The notes: generated by a model from the letters alone, not told the origin. A stretch of 45,508 nucleotides of DNA from Eutypella sp. D-1 (GCA_023313575.1 JAJTTP010000042.1:1-45508); one strand, 5' to 3'. Positions 26,641 to 36,748 are shown, numbered from the stretch's first letter. Translations and numbers: made by a program.

Positions 26641-26956
26641 AAAAAAGTGTTTAAATGAAATCCACCGCCATAGTCCCTTTTAGGTATACGGCGACAATAA
26701 GTAGCGGTTAATTCTAAAGTAAAATCAACTTTTGGTATTATAGTTAATAAATTTGTTGGATCACCCTTCCTCTTCACTCGAATGAGTGGAAGAGGAACAG
26801 GAAAACTAATTAAATAAAGAAACAAAGTTTCTTTATTAAAAATTAATGTAATTTTAAGTAATATAGCTATCAAAATCTAAATGAATTCTCTAAATTTTTC
26901 CGTTTCATAAGAAACGCTAATACTTATAATTATAGTATTAAATAATCTATTTATAA
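26641..26956 (+). other. Spacer upstream of atp8
   Basis: It holds a second R5-like hairpin (about 26765-26807, CCTCTTCACT...AGTGGAAGAGG). No + strand gene is seen; a minus-strand frame over it is not convincing. Confidence 0.5.
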
Positions 26957-27115
26957 ATGAATATGCCTCAATTAACACCTTTTTATTTTGTAAATGAAGT
27001 TACTTTTGCTTTTGTCATAATTATAATTACAATTTACATGTTATCTAAATATATATTACCCAGATTTGTTCGGTTATTTTTAGCTCGTACTTTCGTATCT
27101 AAATTATTTAATTAA
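26957..27115 (+). CDS. atp8: ATP synthase subunit 8
   Basis: A 52-aa protein of the F0 stalk in the inner membrane. The N-terminal MPQLTPFYFVNEV is the family signature. One membrane helix (FVIIIITIYMLSKYIL) and a basic C-terminus (RFVRLFLARTF) follow. ATG 26957 precedes the canonical ATG 26963 by two codons, and either may be used. Stop TAA 27113-27115. It is followed by atp6 after a 194-nt AT-rich spacer, the usual fungal order. Confidence 0.94.
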   Translation: MNMPQLTPFYFVNEVTFAFVIIIITIYMLSKYILPRFVRLFLARTFVSKLFN

Positions 27116-27309
27116 TATTTCTGTACAATCAAGGGATTTTTAGAATATTATATTAAATATAAATGAAATTTATTAAGATTTATATTTCAATTAAAAGAAT
27201 TTAAAGTGTATAAATATATATTTAAATTTAGTTGTTGTAGTTATTATAACTACAGTATAGTTTAAATTTTTATACTTTATTAATTATTGAATACAGTTAT
27301 AATTTTATA
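27116..27309 (+). other. AT-rich spacer between atp8 and atp6
   Basis: It contains a hairpin around 27233-27258 (GTTGTAGTTATTATAACTACAG). No gene. Confidence 0.6.
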
Positions 27310-29277
27310 ATGGAAATATTAACCAACTTTTTTAATTTATACAGAGAAATAATTAGTCCTTTAAATCAATTTGAGATTAAAGATTTAATAAGTATGGACG
27401 CACCAATATTAGGCAATATACACTTATCAATAACTAATATAGGATTATACTTAATGATAGGAGCGTTTTTTATATTAGCTCTTAATCTTTTAAGTACAAA
27501 CTACAATAAATTAGTAGGTAATAATTGATCAATAAGTCAAGAAAGTCTTTTTGCAACTATTCTTAACATAGTTACAAATCAAATAAATCCCCAAAAGGGT
27601 CAAGTATTTTTCCCCTTTATTTATGCTTTGTTTGTATTTATTTTAATGAATAATCTTATAGGGTTAATACCTTATAGTTTTGCTGCAACTAGCCACTTTG
27701 CTTTGACTTTTTCATTCAGTTTTACTATTGTTTTAGGGGCAACAATATTAGGTTTTTCACAACATGGACTTAAATTCTTTTCTCTATTGGTTCCCGCAGG
27801 TTGTCCTTTGCCTTTATTCCCTTTATTGGTTTTAATAGAACTTATAAGTTATCTAGCCAGATGTATATCTCTTGGTTTAAGATTAGGGGCCAACATAAAA
27901 AAGTGAAAGTAGGTAGTCACTATTATTGTGTATAAGGGCCAAATTCCGGGGAAGCCCTAATAGCTCTAATAACTAAAGATAAAAGGAATACTTCTTATCT
28001 GGCCTCATTAATGTCTGAGGGTATAGTAACATCATTAGAGATTCTAGTAATAGGAATGGGTAATCGTGGATCTAAATCAGTAATATGTGGAAATATTGCT
28101 GTAAAAGAGCAACGAGTAGACGGTTCTTCAGATTCTAGGAATTTAGTTTCTGTATGGTGTACTCTAGTCGCCGGGGAGAGCCGGTTCTTGGGCGAAATTA
28201 AGTAATTCAAGATTAAAGTTATCACAATAGCCTATCCTTTATTGTTATGATTTCTTCTGTTTTTTATTCCTCTATCGAGTCGATTATTCTTTCTAATATC
28301 GAAACAGGGAAGGGAGAAGAATTTTCTTCTATGATACGGGCTGCGGAGTTTTTAGGTGTTCATATGACTACTGTTAAGAGGTATTTAATTAATAATAAGC
28401 CATACAAAGGTTGTATGATTACTAAAGCTAATTCTAGTTTAGATTCCTCTTCTATCTCTAGTCTAACTAATTCAAGACAGGCTGTATTATTAACTGACAG
28501 TGTTTCAGGAATTACCAAACAATTCTCTACAATGAGAGTCGCATACCAATTTTTGGAAATATCTCATAAACGACTCTTAAATTATTTAAAAAATAACGAG
28601 TCTTCGTCTGCAGATGGACAAGTTAGCACCATAAAAGGGTACATTATAACCAAGCTAGACTCAGTTAGACGAGGGTCTAAAGCTGTAGAAGTTACTAATA
28701 TTCTTACAAATGAAGTAATTAAGTATTCTTCGAGAAGTTCAGCAGGTGAAGCTTTGGGTATTTCTCAGCCGAGTATTTCTGTTGATTTAAGTAGGAAACG
28801 TACTACTCCATTTAAAGGTATTTACCTTTTTAATTTAAGTTATGGTTAATATATTATTCGGGTGAGCCAGCCTAGTATATCTTTATACTTGAAAGAAAAT
28901 AGAGTTAAACCTTTTAAAGGAAAATATATGTTCAAATTAGTAAACTAGATTACTGTGGTATACATCGCTCCGGATAACTTTACCAGATGGGGTATGAATT
29001 GCAGAGATAAGAATAAAAGTTTACTTATTTTTGTCATTAACATAATTAGAGGATTAATTTGTTGACACGAATGTCAGGCCATATGCTTTTAAGTATATTA
29101 TCAGGTTTTACTTACAATATAATGAGTTCAGGTATTGTTTTTTTTTTTTTTGGTTTGGTCCCTTTGTCATTTATTATAGCTTTTTCGGGTTTAGAATTTG
29201 GGATTGCTTTTATTCAGGCTCAAGTGTTTATTATATTAAGTTGTTCATATATAAAAGATGGATTAGATCTTCATTAA
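27310..29277 (+). CDS. atp6: ATP synthase subunit 6, exons about 27310-27897 and 29062-29277
   Basis: The proton-channel subunit a of F0. Exon 1 encodes MEILTNFFNLYREI... through LARCISLGLRLGANI, including the essential Arg of LGLRL. Exon 2 encodes LTRMSGHMLLSILSGFTYN...SYIKDGLDLH (TAA 29275-29277). Total about 267 aa, normal for the family. The intron sits directly behind the essential Arg region. The exact 5' splice base is uncertain (AAC AT or AAC ATA). Fourteen T in a row at 29138-29151 encode a Phe run. The frame one base back is open from here into the following ORF. Confidence 0.93.
28247..28849 (+). CDS. Intron ORF made of NUMOD1-like DNA-binding repeats, no nuclease domain seen
   Basis: A 200-aa frame with three similar units of about 55 residues: FSSMIRAAEFLGVHMTTVKR, FSTMRVAYQFLEISHKRLL and YSSRSSAGEALGISQPSISV. 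Each has a helix-turn-helix look and is followed by KPYKGCM, STIKGYI or TPFKGIY. This is the C-terminal DNA-binding module of many GIY-YIG and LAGLIDADG enzymes. I find neither catalytic motif in the 200 residues or directly upstream. It may be a stripped-down remnant that still binds DNA, or a partner for an enzyme in trans. Confidence 0.75.
   Translation: MISSVFYSSIESIILSNIETGKGEEFSSMIRAAEFLGVHMTTVKRYLINNKPYKGCMITKANSSLDSSSISSLTNSRQAVLLTDSVSGITKQFSTMRVAYQFLEISHKRLLNYLKNNESSSADGQVSTIKGYIITKLDSVRRGSKAVEVTNILTNEVIKYSSRSSAGEALGISQPSISVDLSRKRTTPFKGIYLFNLSYG
28858..28948 (+). pseudogene. Remnant of a second NUMOD1-like C-terminus
   Basis: RVSQPSISLYLKENRVKPFKGKYMF followed by TAG parallels the end of the preceding ORF (GISQPSISVDLSRKRTTPFKG). 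An older 3' end left behind after replacement. Confidence 0.75.
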
Positions 29278-29336
29278 TTGATATTTATAATACAATAAAA
29301 AGTTGTCTTATTTACTTTTATGAAAAAATCGCTAAA

Positions 29337-30362
29337 CTTAATTTAGAGTGAGGTAAAACAAGCCCTCCTAAACCTCATGCCTTTGTAAGTTGTCCTTTAC
29401 AAAGTAGTTTTTTTTGGAATGTTATAAACAAATTTAGTGCTAAATTTTCATGGGTTAAATTAATTATTATGGCATTAGTAGGGATATTATCTTTCTATTT
29501 TAAAAATGAACTTACTGATTTACTACTTAGTTTAAGCTCTGTGGGCGTTTCACTCAATGAAGAAATTTTGGCAATTTTTATGGGTTTGATTAGTACATTA
29601 GTTTATTTATTCCGTAACTTTTTAAGTTCAATGCTTGAAGGTGTTTTTGAATGTTTTAATATTCCAATAAATGGTGGCCATGTTGGTAAAATAAAAATAG
29701 ATTCTAACATTAAAACTCATCTTGAAGTAAGAACAGATAAAGCAACTTCAGGTTCAAATACTGTACCAGATTCTCCAGAGATAGTGTCTAACTTGAAAAG
29801 GGAAATGGATGATTTAAGTGCTGCAAATCAACGGTTTTTAGATGTCTTCAAGTTATGAAATGAAGTACCAACATTTGAAGGTCTTGACTGAAACAAACAT
29901 AAAGATGCTATGGTGTTTATAAAATTACTTCAAGATCAGGCCGATATGGTTAGTAAGTGATTTATAAATAGGATGACTTGAACAGATACTGTGCTTAAGG
30001 ATATAAAAATGTCTGGGGCTACTATAAATGAAATAGAGGAGTTACATCGTAAAGTTAGGGATAAACAAGATGAATATTTCGATAAAGTATCTGCATTATC
30101 AGATAAAGAGGGACGAGGTGTTGAAAGACATGCAAAAGAATTCTTTTCTTTAGCTAATGGTTTTCGTAATGACGTTAACAAGTTATTAAATAAGGGGGAA
30201 AATATAATGCATGACGGTATTAGAAAAAGTTCTTTATATAAAGATCCCGAAATAAAAAAAATATTTAATCAATATTATCCTGAATTCAAAAAAGCATTTA
30301 TCGAAGAGGATACGAAATTAAGAAAAAAATGCTCAGAATTTATAAATGCTAAAAAAGATTAA
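29337..30362 (+). CDS. Unknown ORF after atp6: Cox1-like tail, two hydrophobic segments, long helical domain
   Basis: Read in code 4, frame 0 gives LEWGKTSPPKPHAFVSCPLQSS from 29340, clearly the Cox1 C-terminal tail. Then come hydrophobic segments near LIIMALVGILSFYF and EEILAIFMGLISTLVYLF, and about 220 polar, helix-rich residues with coiled-coil look, ending KCSEFINAKKD at TAA 30360-30362. The only ATG before the bulk is 29469 (297 aa). The frame is open much further upstream, overlapping atp6 in its -1 frame, so the start is unclear. The polar domain is not recognised. Several TGA-Trp codons and no stops argue for function. Confidence 0.75.
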
Positions 30363-30390
30363 TTCACAAGAAGTAACTTTGCCTTCATTC

Positions 30391-30419
30391 TAGGTAGATT
30401 TATAAGGTAAATCTACCTA
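30391..30419 (+). repeat. 12-bp hairpin with 5-nt loop
   Basis: TAGGTAGATTTA, loop TAAGG, TAAATCTACCTA, behind the CCTTCATTC motif. Same family as 16738 and 25698. Confidence 0.8.
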
Positions 30420-30446
30420 AGGTCAATATGAAATATAATTGGTATC

Positions 30447-30848
30447 ATGGCTGTTATATTGGTAGTTGTAGGCTTAATTTTAGGTGCTTTTAATATGGAA
30501 CCTGGTAAAAGGGTACCACACCAAACGGATCCCAAGTATAAGCCGGTATCATCTTCTTCATCTGGCCCTAGGAATATGGATTTACTTCCATTGGTACCGA
30601 AGGGAGGTCCACGCTTACCTGTTCTTGAACCACCTGTTCCAGATGTTGGTCCTCCTAAAAAAATGGAAGACTATAAAAATGGAAGACTATGAAGAAGGTG
30701 GTGTCACTTATTTGGGGTAATTTACTTAGACGTTCTCATTCGACTAATTCTTTATCTTGGTAGCTTAAGGGTAAGGCTACGTCTACGCCTATGCTTCGCG
30801 GATCCAACTGATAATGGGTTCTATTCTACTAATGATTTAAAGTCTTAA
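30447..30848 (+). CDS. Small unknown ORF with N-terminal membrane helix and Pro-rich region
   Basis: 133 aa in code 4. MAVILVVVGLILGAF is a membrane helix or signal anchor. A Pro/Ser-rich stretch (KYKPVSSSSSGPRN, RLPVLEPPVPDVGPPKK) follows. A 17-nt tandem duplication (ATGGAAGACTATAAAA, then ATGGAAGACTATG...) near 30664-30695 shifts the frame. With one copy, the protein would end after an acidic EDYEEGGVTYLG at 30720. The present C-terminus runs through a GC-rich repeat patch (30765-30800), so it is probably not the original one. Confidence 0.5.
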
Positions 30849-31020
30849 AAAGTGTTTGGAGTCTACCCAATACTTTAAGAATGAAATAAAACCTTTTTTT
30901 GTTCTGCATATTTTCTGAAATAAGGTCATATGTCCGTCCTAATTTCTAAGGCGCCGTTATACTGAGCGAAATTACATATTATATAATTCAAGATTTATAA
31001 TCTAAATTTGTTGAAAACAA
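30849..31020 (+). other. Spacer before the fusion ORF
   Basis: AT-rich with a GC patch (AGGCGCCG). No gene seen. Confidence 0.6.
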
Positions 31021-32676
31021 ATGACTAACAATTACATATTTAGTGGGGTTAAAAAAAAAATAAAGAAATTGATACAAGTAGCAAAAATAATAGGTACAGG
31101 TTTAGCTACAACTGGTTTGATTGGAGCTGGAGTTGGAATAGGTGTAGTTTTTGGTGCATTAATTTTGGGATTTGTATTCAGTGAAGCCACTGGATTATTT
31201 GCCTTAATGATGGCTTTTTTGCTTTTAAGTGTTGCTTTATTTAAACAGAGTTATCTTAGTTTAGAGTGAGCTTTAAATAGTCCACCTAAACCACATATTT
31301 TTAATTTATCATTGGAAAGTTCTTCTTTTTCCATGATGGGCCTTTTTGATGAAAGTAAGCCATATGCTGTAGAAGGAAAAGGTATTTACATTATTACAAA
31401 GGATGGTAGGAAGGTTATAGACGGGTGTTCAGGTGCTGGTGTATCTAGTATTGGTCACAGAAACCGCAGAGTGATTGATGCTATTACAAAACAGAACAAA
31501 ACGGGTATAAGTTATCTGTCTTCATCTTGGGGTAGTAGAGTGGTCGATGATTTCTGTAAGTTTATCATAAGAGGTACAGGAGGTAAAATGGTCAGGGTAT
31601 ACATCGTTAACTCAGGGTCTGAGTCAACCGAAGTTGCAATGAAGCTAGCTTATTCTTATCATCGCGAAAATAATGACCCTAGACGGATCAATATCATTTC
31701 AAGGGTGGGTTCTTATCATGGGGCTACCTTGTTACCTTTGACTATATCAGGGTTTTATGCCCGTAAACATTATTACAATGCAATACTAAATAAAGATAAT
31801 TTTTATTACGTTTCCGCTTGTTACGCTTACCGTCAAAAATTAAAAGGGGAGACAGATGTGGCTTTCGTGTATAGAAAAGCAGCAGAACTGGAGGCAAAAA
31901 TCCTGGAGATAGGTCCTGGTACAGTTATGGCCTTTATCCTCGAGCCTGTGGTAGGTGCAGCATTAGGATGTGCTCCTTTTGTTCCGGGTTATTTAAAGGC
32001 TATGCGGGAGGTATGTGATAAATATGGTGTACTTTTAATATATGATGAAGTTATGTGTGGTATGGGTAGGACTGGTACTATGCATGCATGACAAGCAGAA
32101 GGTGTTGGGCCTGATATTCAGACTAATGCTAAAGGGCTTGGTGGAGGATACGTCCCTATAGCGATGGTGTTAGCCTCTAAAAAGGTTATTGATGTTATAA
32201 ATAAAGGTAGTGGGGAGTTTGTCCACGGGCAGACCTATGAAGGAATGCCATCCACTGTTGCAGGTGCTCTCGAAGTTCAGAGAGTCATAAAAGATAATAA
32301 ATTAGTAAAAAATGTATCCAAACAGGGGGCATATTTAGGATGATGTCTTAGAGCTGTTTTAAGTAATCACCCTAATGTTGGAGACATTAGGGGACTGGGT
32401 CTTTTCTGAGGTATAGAGTTTGTAGAAAATAAAGGGACTAAAAAACCCTTTGACCCAAAACTTGAAATTGCTAAAAGAATTGTTGACTTGGCCTTCTCAC
32501 CTGAATTTAACCTAGCAATTTACTATGGGGGATTTGCAGGATATTATATCCATATAGATCGTATTATAATTGCTCCTCCATTTATTATCAAGAAAAAGGA
32601 GGTGGATTGTATAGTGGAAATTCTATCAAAAGTAATTGAGAGAGTTTTCAATGAAGTTGGCACTAAGAGGATATAG
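31021..32676 (+). CDS. Fusion ORF: atp9-like helices + Cox1 tail + class III aminotransferase
   Basis: One 551-aa frame (code 4). Residues about 20-75 match ATP synthase subunit 9 ([40 protein letters not shown]) with the proton-binding Glu, but the polar loop (RNP-type) between the helices is missing. Residues 79-94 are [15 protein letters not shown], the Cox1 tail. From about 105 on is a complete PLP-dependent class III aminotransferase: NSGSES (197-202), SYHG (231-234), Asp342 in [12 protein letters not shown] for the pyridine N, Lys371 in [10 protein letters not shown] for the Schiff base, and HGQTYEG (402-408) for phosphate. Substrate unknown. TGA-Trp at residues 83, 357, 441 and 463 shows adaptation to the mitochondrial code. 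By eye it is GC-richer and uses CTC/CGC/CGG-type codons more than its neighbours, suggesting transfer from a nuclear or bacterial source. Confidence 0.88.
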
Positions 32677-33444
32677 CGCAATAGTTTAGAAAACATGTTT
32701 ATATTGACCTTGGGGTCAAGATAATTAAGGTTTAACTATATGATTTATACATGATGAAAAAAAAGTAAAAAATAACCCTTAATTACATAAATAGGTGAAA
32801 TGATTTTATTTATATTATTAAGTATATTAGTTAAAATCTTATATACTATTTTAGAATAAAAAGTTTTAGAGATAATAATAAACTAAATTTGAGAGAATTT
32901 AAGTAAAGTTATAGTAGACAACGTGTCCGTATATATAATTACTTTAAGCGAAAGGTTTAGGTTTTAAATAGAAAATATAATAAATTAAGCCTTCGGTTCA
33001 GTATGTACTCTTCACGTTATTATTTTTGGAATAAAATTGCATAGGGTTCCTTAAATTTTTGTGCATGCGAAGTTAGCGCCGTCACACTGAGCGAAAAAAA
33101 AAGTTTTTTGATTAAAAATTACTACATAAACAGTGATGAGAACATATTAACCTAAAAAAATTAATAAATGAAGGATGGATAGTTTTATCTGAACCTATGA
33201 TTTAAAAGCGAGCTTTGCAAAGCCTACATAAGACTATAATTTAGAGAGATAATTGCCTAGAAATAGCTTGGTATTATCCGAAACTTTTTAAGCCAGGAAC
33301 TTTTGGTACAGTTTTCATAAAATAATTCCAAAAGTTGTTTATACTATAGTTTTTTGAGAAAACCCTAAATTTATAGTGATGGGTTTGCCATCAATATTTT
33401 ACAGATGGATTTACCATCAATATTTTACAATAAATAAAATTCTA
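32677..33444 (+). other. AT-rich region between the fusion ORF and rns
   Basis: No coding frame recognised. It contains a hairpin (GACCTTGGGGTCAAG, 32706-32720), a GC patch GTGCATGCGAAGTTAGCG (about 33061, also at 40743) and a tandem GATGG[GA]TTT[GA]CCATCAATATTTTACA pair (about 33378-33430). It may include the rRNA promoter and leader. Confidence 0.5.
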
Positions 33445-33654
33445 TTATATAGGTGAGTTTGGTGATGGCTCTGATTGAACGCTGTCTAAATGCTTGACAC
33501 ATGCTAATCGGACGTTTAATTTAAATAATATTTTTATTAAAAGTGGTGTACAGGTGAGTATAGATATCCGGCCTACCTTAAAGTGAGGGAAAGATCCCTC
33601 ATAATAAAAAAAAGGGATAAAAAAAAAAATTATAAAAAATGATATAACAGACTA

Positions 33655-33750
33655 TCAGAAGCATGAAATGATATAACAGACTATCATGAAATGATATAAC
33701 AGACTATCATAATTCACAGACTATCATAATTCACAGACTATCATAATTCT
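33655..33750 (+). repeat. Two nested tandem repeats in an rns variable region
   Basis: A unit ATGAAATGATATAACAGACT of about 24 bp occurs about three times, followed by about three copies of a 17-bp unit ATAATTCACAGACTATC. The shared part is ACAGACTATC. Confidence 0.9.
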
Positions 33751-35255
33751 CTTAAGATCTGGTGTGCGAAGCGGGTTGTTTTTACATTAAACGACGTGCA
33801 TCCGCTAACCATGAGAGAAAAAATGATACCCGCTTTAAGAGGACTTAAGGAGTTATCGTCGGGATAGGTAGTTGTTAAGGTTATTACTTAACAAGCCTTA
33901 ATTCTCGTAGTCGAAGCTGAAAGGTTGATCGACCACACTGGGTCTGAAAAAACCCCAGGGCAAGCGAGTACAGCAGTGGGGGATTTTGGTCACTTGTCCG
34001 CGCGACAGAACTGGCAACTTAGAGGAATGGTAGCTTCTCTAATAAGTTAGGGGGCTACAAATTGACATATCAAATAAAGTTCTAAATGTGTAATTGATAA
34101 TGACGATATGCAGATTTATGCCTTGACTAATTACGTGCCAGCAGTCGCGGTAATACGTAAGAGGCTAGTGTTATTCATCTGAAATAGGTTTAAAGGGTAC
34201 TTAGACGGTAGATATTTGCCTTTTAAAAGGTACATTATCGACTAGAGTTTTATGCGAGGAGGTCGTACTTAAGGTGTAGAGATTAAATTTGTTGATACCT
34301 CGGGGACTGATAAAGGCGAAGGCAACCTCTTATGTAAAAACTGACGTTAAAGGACGAAGGCACAGAGAACAAACAGGATTAGACACCCCAGTAGTCTTTG
34401 CAGAGAATGATGAATGCTATAGGTTAGGTTAACTTGGCCTATAAATGAAAGTGTAAGCATTTCACCTCAAGAGTAATGTGGCAACGCAGGAACTGAAAAA
34501 ACGTGAGATTATTTTTATCCTAGATAGAATTATTTAGGATTAGCCACAAAAAAATATAAATTAATAATATTCCAGTGTTGGTTCGATTCCAACTCTATAA
34601 ATTTAATTTTTGTTTAGATTATTTTAAGATATTATTGAAATAACTAATAATTAGCTTAATTTTATATTTATTATTACTTTCAGTTTACGATAGTATACCT
34701 GAAAATAGATAAAAGTCCAGAACTAGAATTCACTAGTATAAAAGTGAAGCTAACTTTTAAGGGTTCCTATAATAGGATGGATCGGATCTTTGGTACTACT
34801 GAAATATAATTAAAAATTAAGCAAATTTTACTATGTGTAGTTTAGAAGTTATACTATAGCAGTCATTAATCTATGAAATAGTGAACGTAATTGGCCTCGG
34901 GGAGTTTGGGCATAAAACTTGACGAGGGGTAGGAACGCATACGACCTAGGACAAAGGTAATAGACAAGAAATCCGGAGCTGATATATTAAATTTCGAAAA
35001 TCAATGGAAAAATAGATATTGCAGGGAGCGTTACGGAACCTGCATTTATACTTCGCCGTAGAGAGTAATATACTACCATTGACCAGGTAGATTCTATAAG
35101 TTATCAGAAGAAGATGGCGAGGTCTCAACTGGTAGTAAAATTCTTCAGCTATCTCAATAAATAAAAAAAAACCTAGATTAGGGAAACCGACAGTTATATT
35201 TATAATAAAGAATATTTTTATTTTAAATAATTATTTTTTACCTTTTCTTGGAAAT

Positions 35256-35726
35256 ATGGCTTTCATCAGTAAAAAGGGTAAAGATTTTTTAAGTTTTAAA
35301 ATAATCTGTAATGCAGTGTATAAAGGTTCACATAAAATAGAAGAAATTAGATCATTAATTTTAAGATTAACTTATAATATGAATAATTTTAGATTGTCTA
35401 ATAATACAAAACCCGTCGTATGATTAAGTGAAGAGGAAATTGATAAAATTATTAATGCCGAAGCTATTTTTGAATATCTTAGCGATGGTTGTATTATAGA
35501 CAAAAGAACTAATAAACCTTTATCTTCTTTTAGAAATTGTATTTATGAGATAACATTATCAAGTGGTGAAATTATATTAGTTGATACACTAAAAGAAACT
35601 TTAAGTAAGGTAAACGTTAGTTTTAGAAGTTTAAAAAAATCATTAGATAACAGTGAATCTGTAAAACTTGAAAGTTTTGAAGTAAAGAGAATTCCTATCT
35701 TTATGTCCTATAATTTAAATAAATAA
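35256..35726 (+). CDS. C-terminal remnant of a homing endonuclease in the rns intron
   Basis: 156 aa, ATG 35256 to TAA 35724-35726. EEIRSLILRLTYNMNNFRLS is the end of a LAGLIDADG second domain (compare the MNNNRLSTN end in nad6 and MNNSRLTTH near nad4). A NUMOD-like part follows (ILVDTLKETLSKVNVSFRSLKKSLD). No LAGLIDADG motif is present, so it cannot be a whole enzyme. Confidence 0.6.
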
Positions 35727-35953
35727 AAATAAATTGAGGGAAGGTTACAGCCTTACAATTTATAGGATTTATAGAAAAATTCGGTGAAACGGTTAATGAC
35801 ATCCTGGTAGGAGACCGTCGGCAGTTGTAAATGTCGCTACAGACTAGATCACCGGGGTTAGGCTGAAATGTCTGTCCAAATGTATAGTCGGGTTCTGTAA
35901 TGAGTATGATATCATAAAGGGGAAGGATAATCCAAGTTTTATTTATCAAGTGA

Positions 35954-36045
35954 GTCGCGCCTTATCTTTGATCGGCGCAACGACGCTTCGCTAACCCTCC
36001 GGGTGTAGTACGCTTCGCTACTCGTAAAATAAAAACTACATACAG
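35954..36045 (+). repeat. GC-rich repeat near the 3' end of the rns intron
   Basis: GTCGCGCCTTATCTTTGATC...AACGAC (35954-35984) matches 9908-9938; further GC patches CTTCGCTAACCCTCCGGG follow. It sits between the intron P7/P9 region and the 3' splice site. Confidence 0.7.
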
Positions 36046-36748
36046 TGGATAGTTATCATCACGGTAATAATAACCCTTAATTAATCAGAACTGAATCACT
36101 AGACCGTTTCTGACACCAGCAGTGAAGTATGTTATTTAATTCGATGACCCGCGAAAAACCTTACCACAATTTGAATATAATTTGCAGAGAAAAAAAACCG
36201 TTCTTTTGGGTTTTTTTGAACTAATTAGTCAAGCTAAGAAATTAGTAGAACAAGTGTTGCACGGCTGTTTTCAGTTAATGTTGTGAAACTGCGGATCCGT
36301 CCGTGTAATTAACGAATACCCCGGCTTTATTTGTAAGATTACTAAAATAGAGCATTTTCTAGCCCGCTACAATGGTTAGGACAAAAGGGAATAAGACAAG
36401 TCATCATGGCCTTAATATTGTGGGCTATAGACGTGCCACGTAGTCCTAGACAAAGAGAAGCAAAACTGCGAAGTCAAGCGAACCTCAGCAAAATAGGATA
36501 AAATATGGAAATGGATTGTAGCCTGAAATTCGGCTGCATGAATAAGAAATTGCTAGTAATCGTGAATCACCACGTCACGGTGAATAATACTTTGGATTGG
36601 TACTAATCACTCGTCACATGCTGAAATGAGTTAGTGCAATAAGTTTGCTCTCTTATTATAAGTAAGTAAATGATAGGATTTAGATGTTATAGTAGGATTC
36701 TTCGTATGCGCGATTCGGATTAGTGTTAAGTCGAAATACGGTTCGTGT

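Larger units (their letters stand above)
27898..29061 (+). mobile_element. Group I intron of atp6 (probably IA)
   Basis: The core strings GGCCAAATTCCGGGGAAGCC, GAATGGGTAATCGTGGATC, AGAGCAACGAGTAGACGG and GGGGAGAGCCGG lie at 27938-28190. They match nad1 introns 2 and 3. An ORF without a nuclease motif follows. Confidence 0.85.
34495..36093 (+). mobile_element. Group I intron in rns (about E. coli position 910-915)
   Basis: The intron breaks the universal helix before the 3' major domain: ...GCAGGAACT | ...GAATCACTAGACCG. The 3' core contains GAGACCGTCGGCAGTTGTAA, CGCTACAGACTAG and GTATAGTCGGGTTC (35810-35900), nearly identical to the nad6 intron core at 44565-44655. The 5' parts also share a GTTGG...CCAAC hairpin. 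Boundaries are uncertain by a few bases. Confidence 0.82.

Noticed and set aside
27310..27906. Reading ORFs as truncated at TGA
   Set aside because: With TGA as Trp the frames join into full proteins (cox1, atp6, endonucleases, aminotransferase), and trnW(uca) is present.
28011..28205. 64-aa + strand ORF in the atp6 intron and its minus-strand partner
   Set aside because: It covers the group I core (CGGATC, AGAGCAACGAG strings); the frame is accidental.
31021..31269. Functional atp9 gene ending at TGA 31267
   Set aside because: TGA is Trp here, the frame goes on, and the conserved polar loop between the helices is missing, so it cannot be a normal subunit 9.
33655..33750. CRISPR-like array
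   Set aside because: Units are directly adjacent without spacers, inside rns; plain tandem repeats. The same holds for the GAAAAATA array at 25628.
34565..34610. T-arm-like GTTGGTTCGATTCCAAC as part of a tRNA gene
   Set aside because: There is no cloverleaf around it, and the nad6 intron has a matching hairpin at the same place after its 5' splice site, so it is an intron stem.
34946..35128. Minus-strand 60-aa ORF in the rns intron
   Set aside because: Antisense to intron sequence, short, no recognisable features.
35701..35949. Minus-strand ORF in the rns intron
   Set aside because: It overlies the conserved intron core; no family resemblance.
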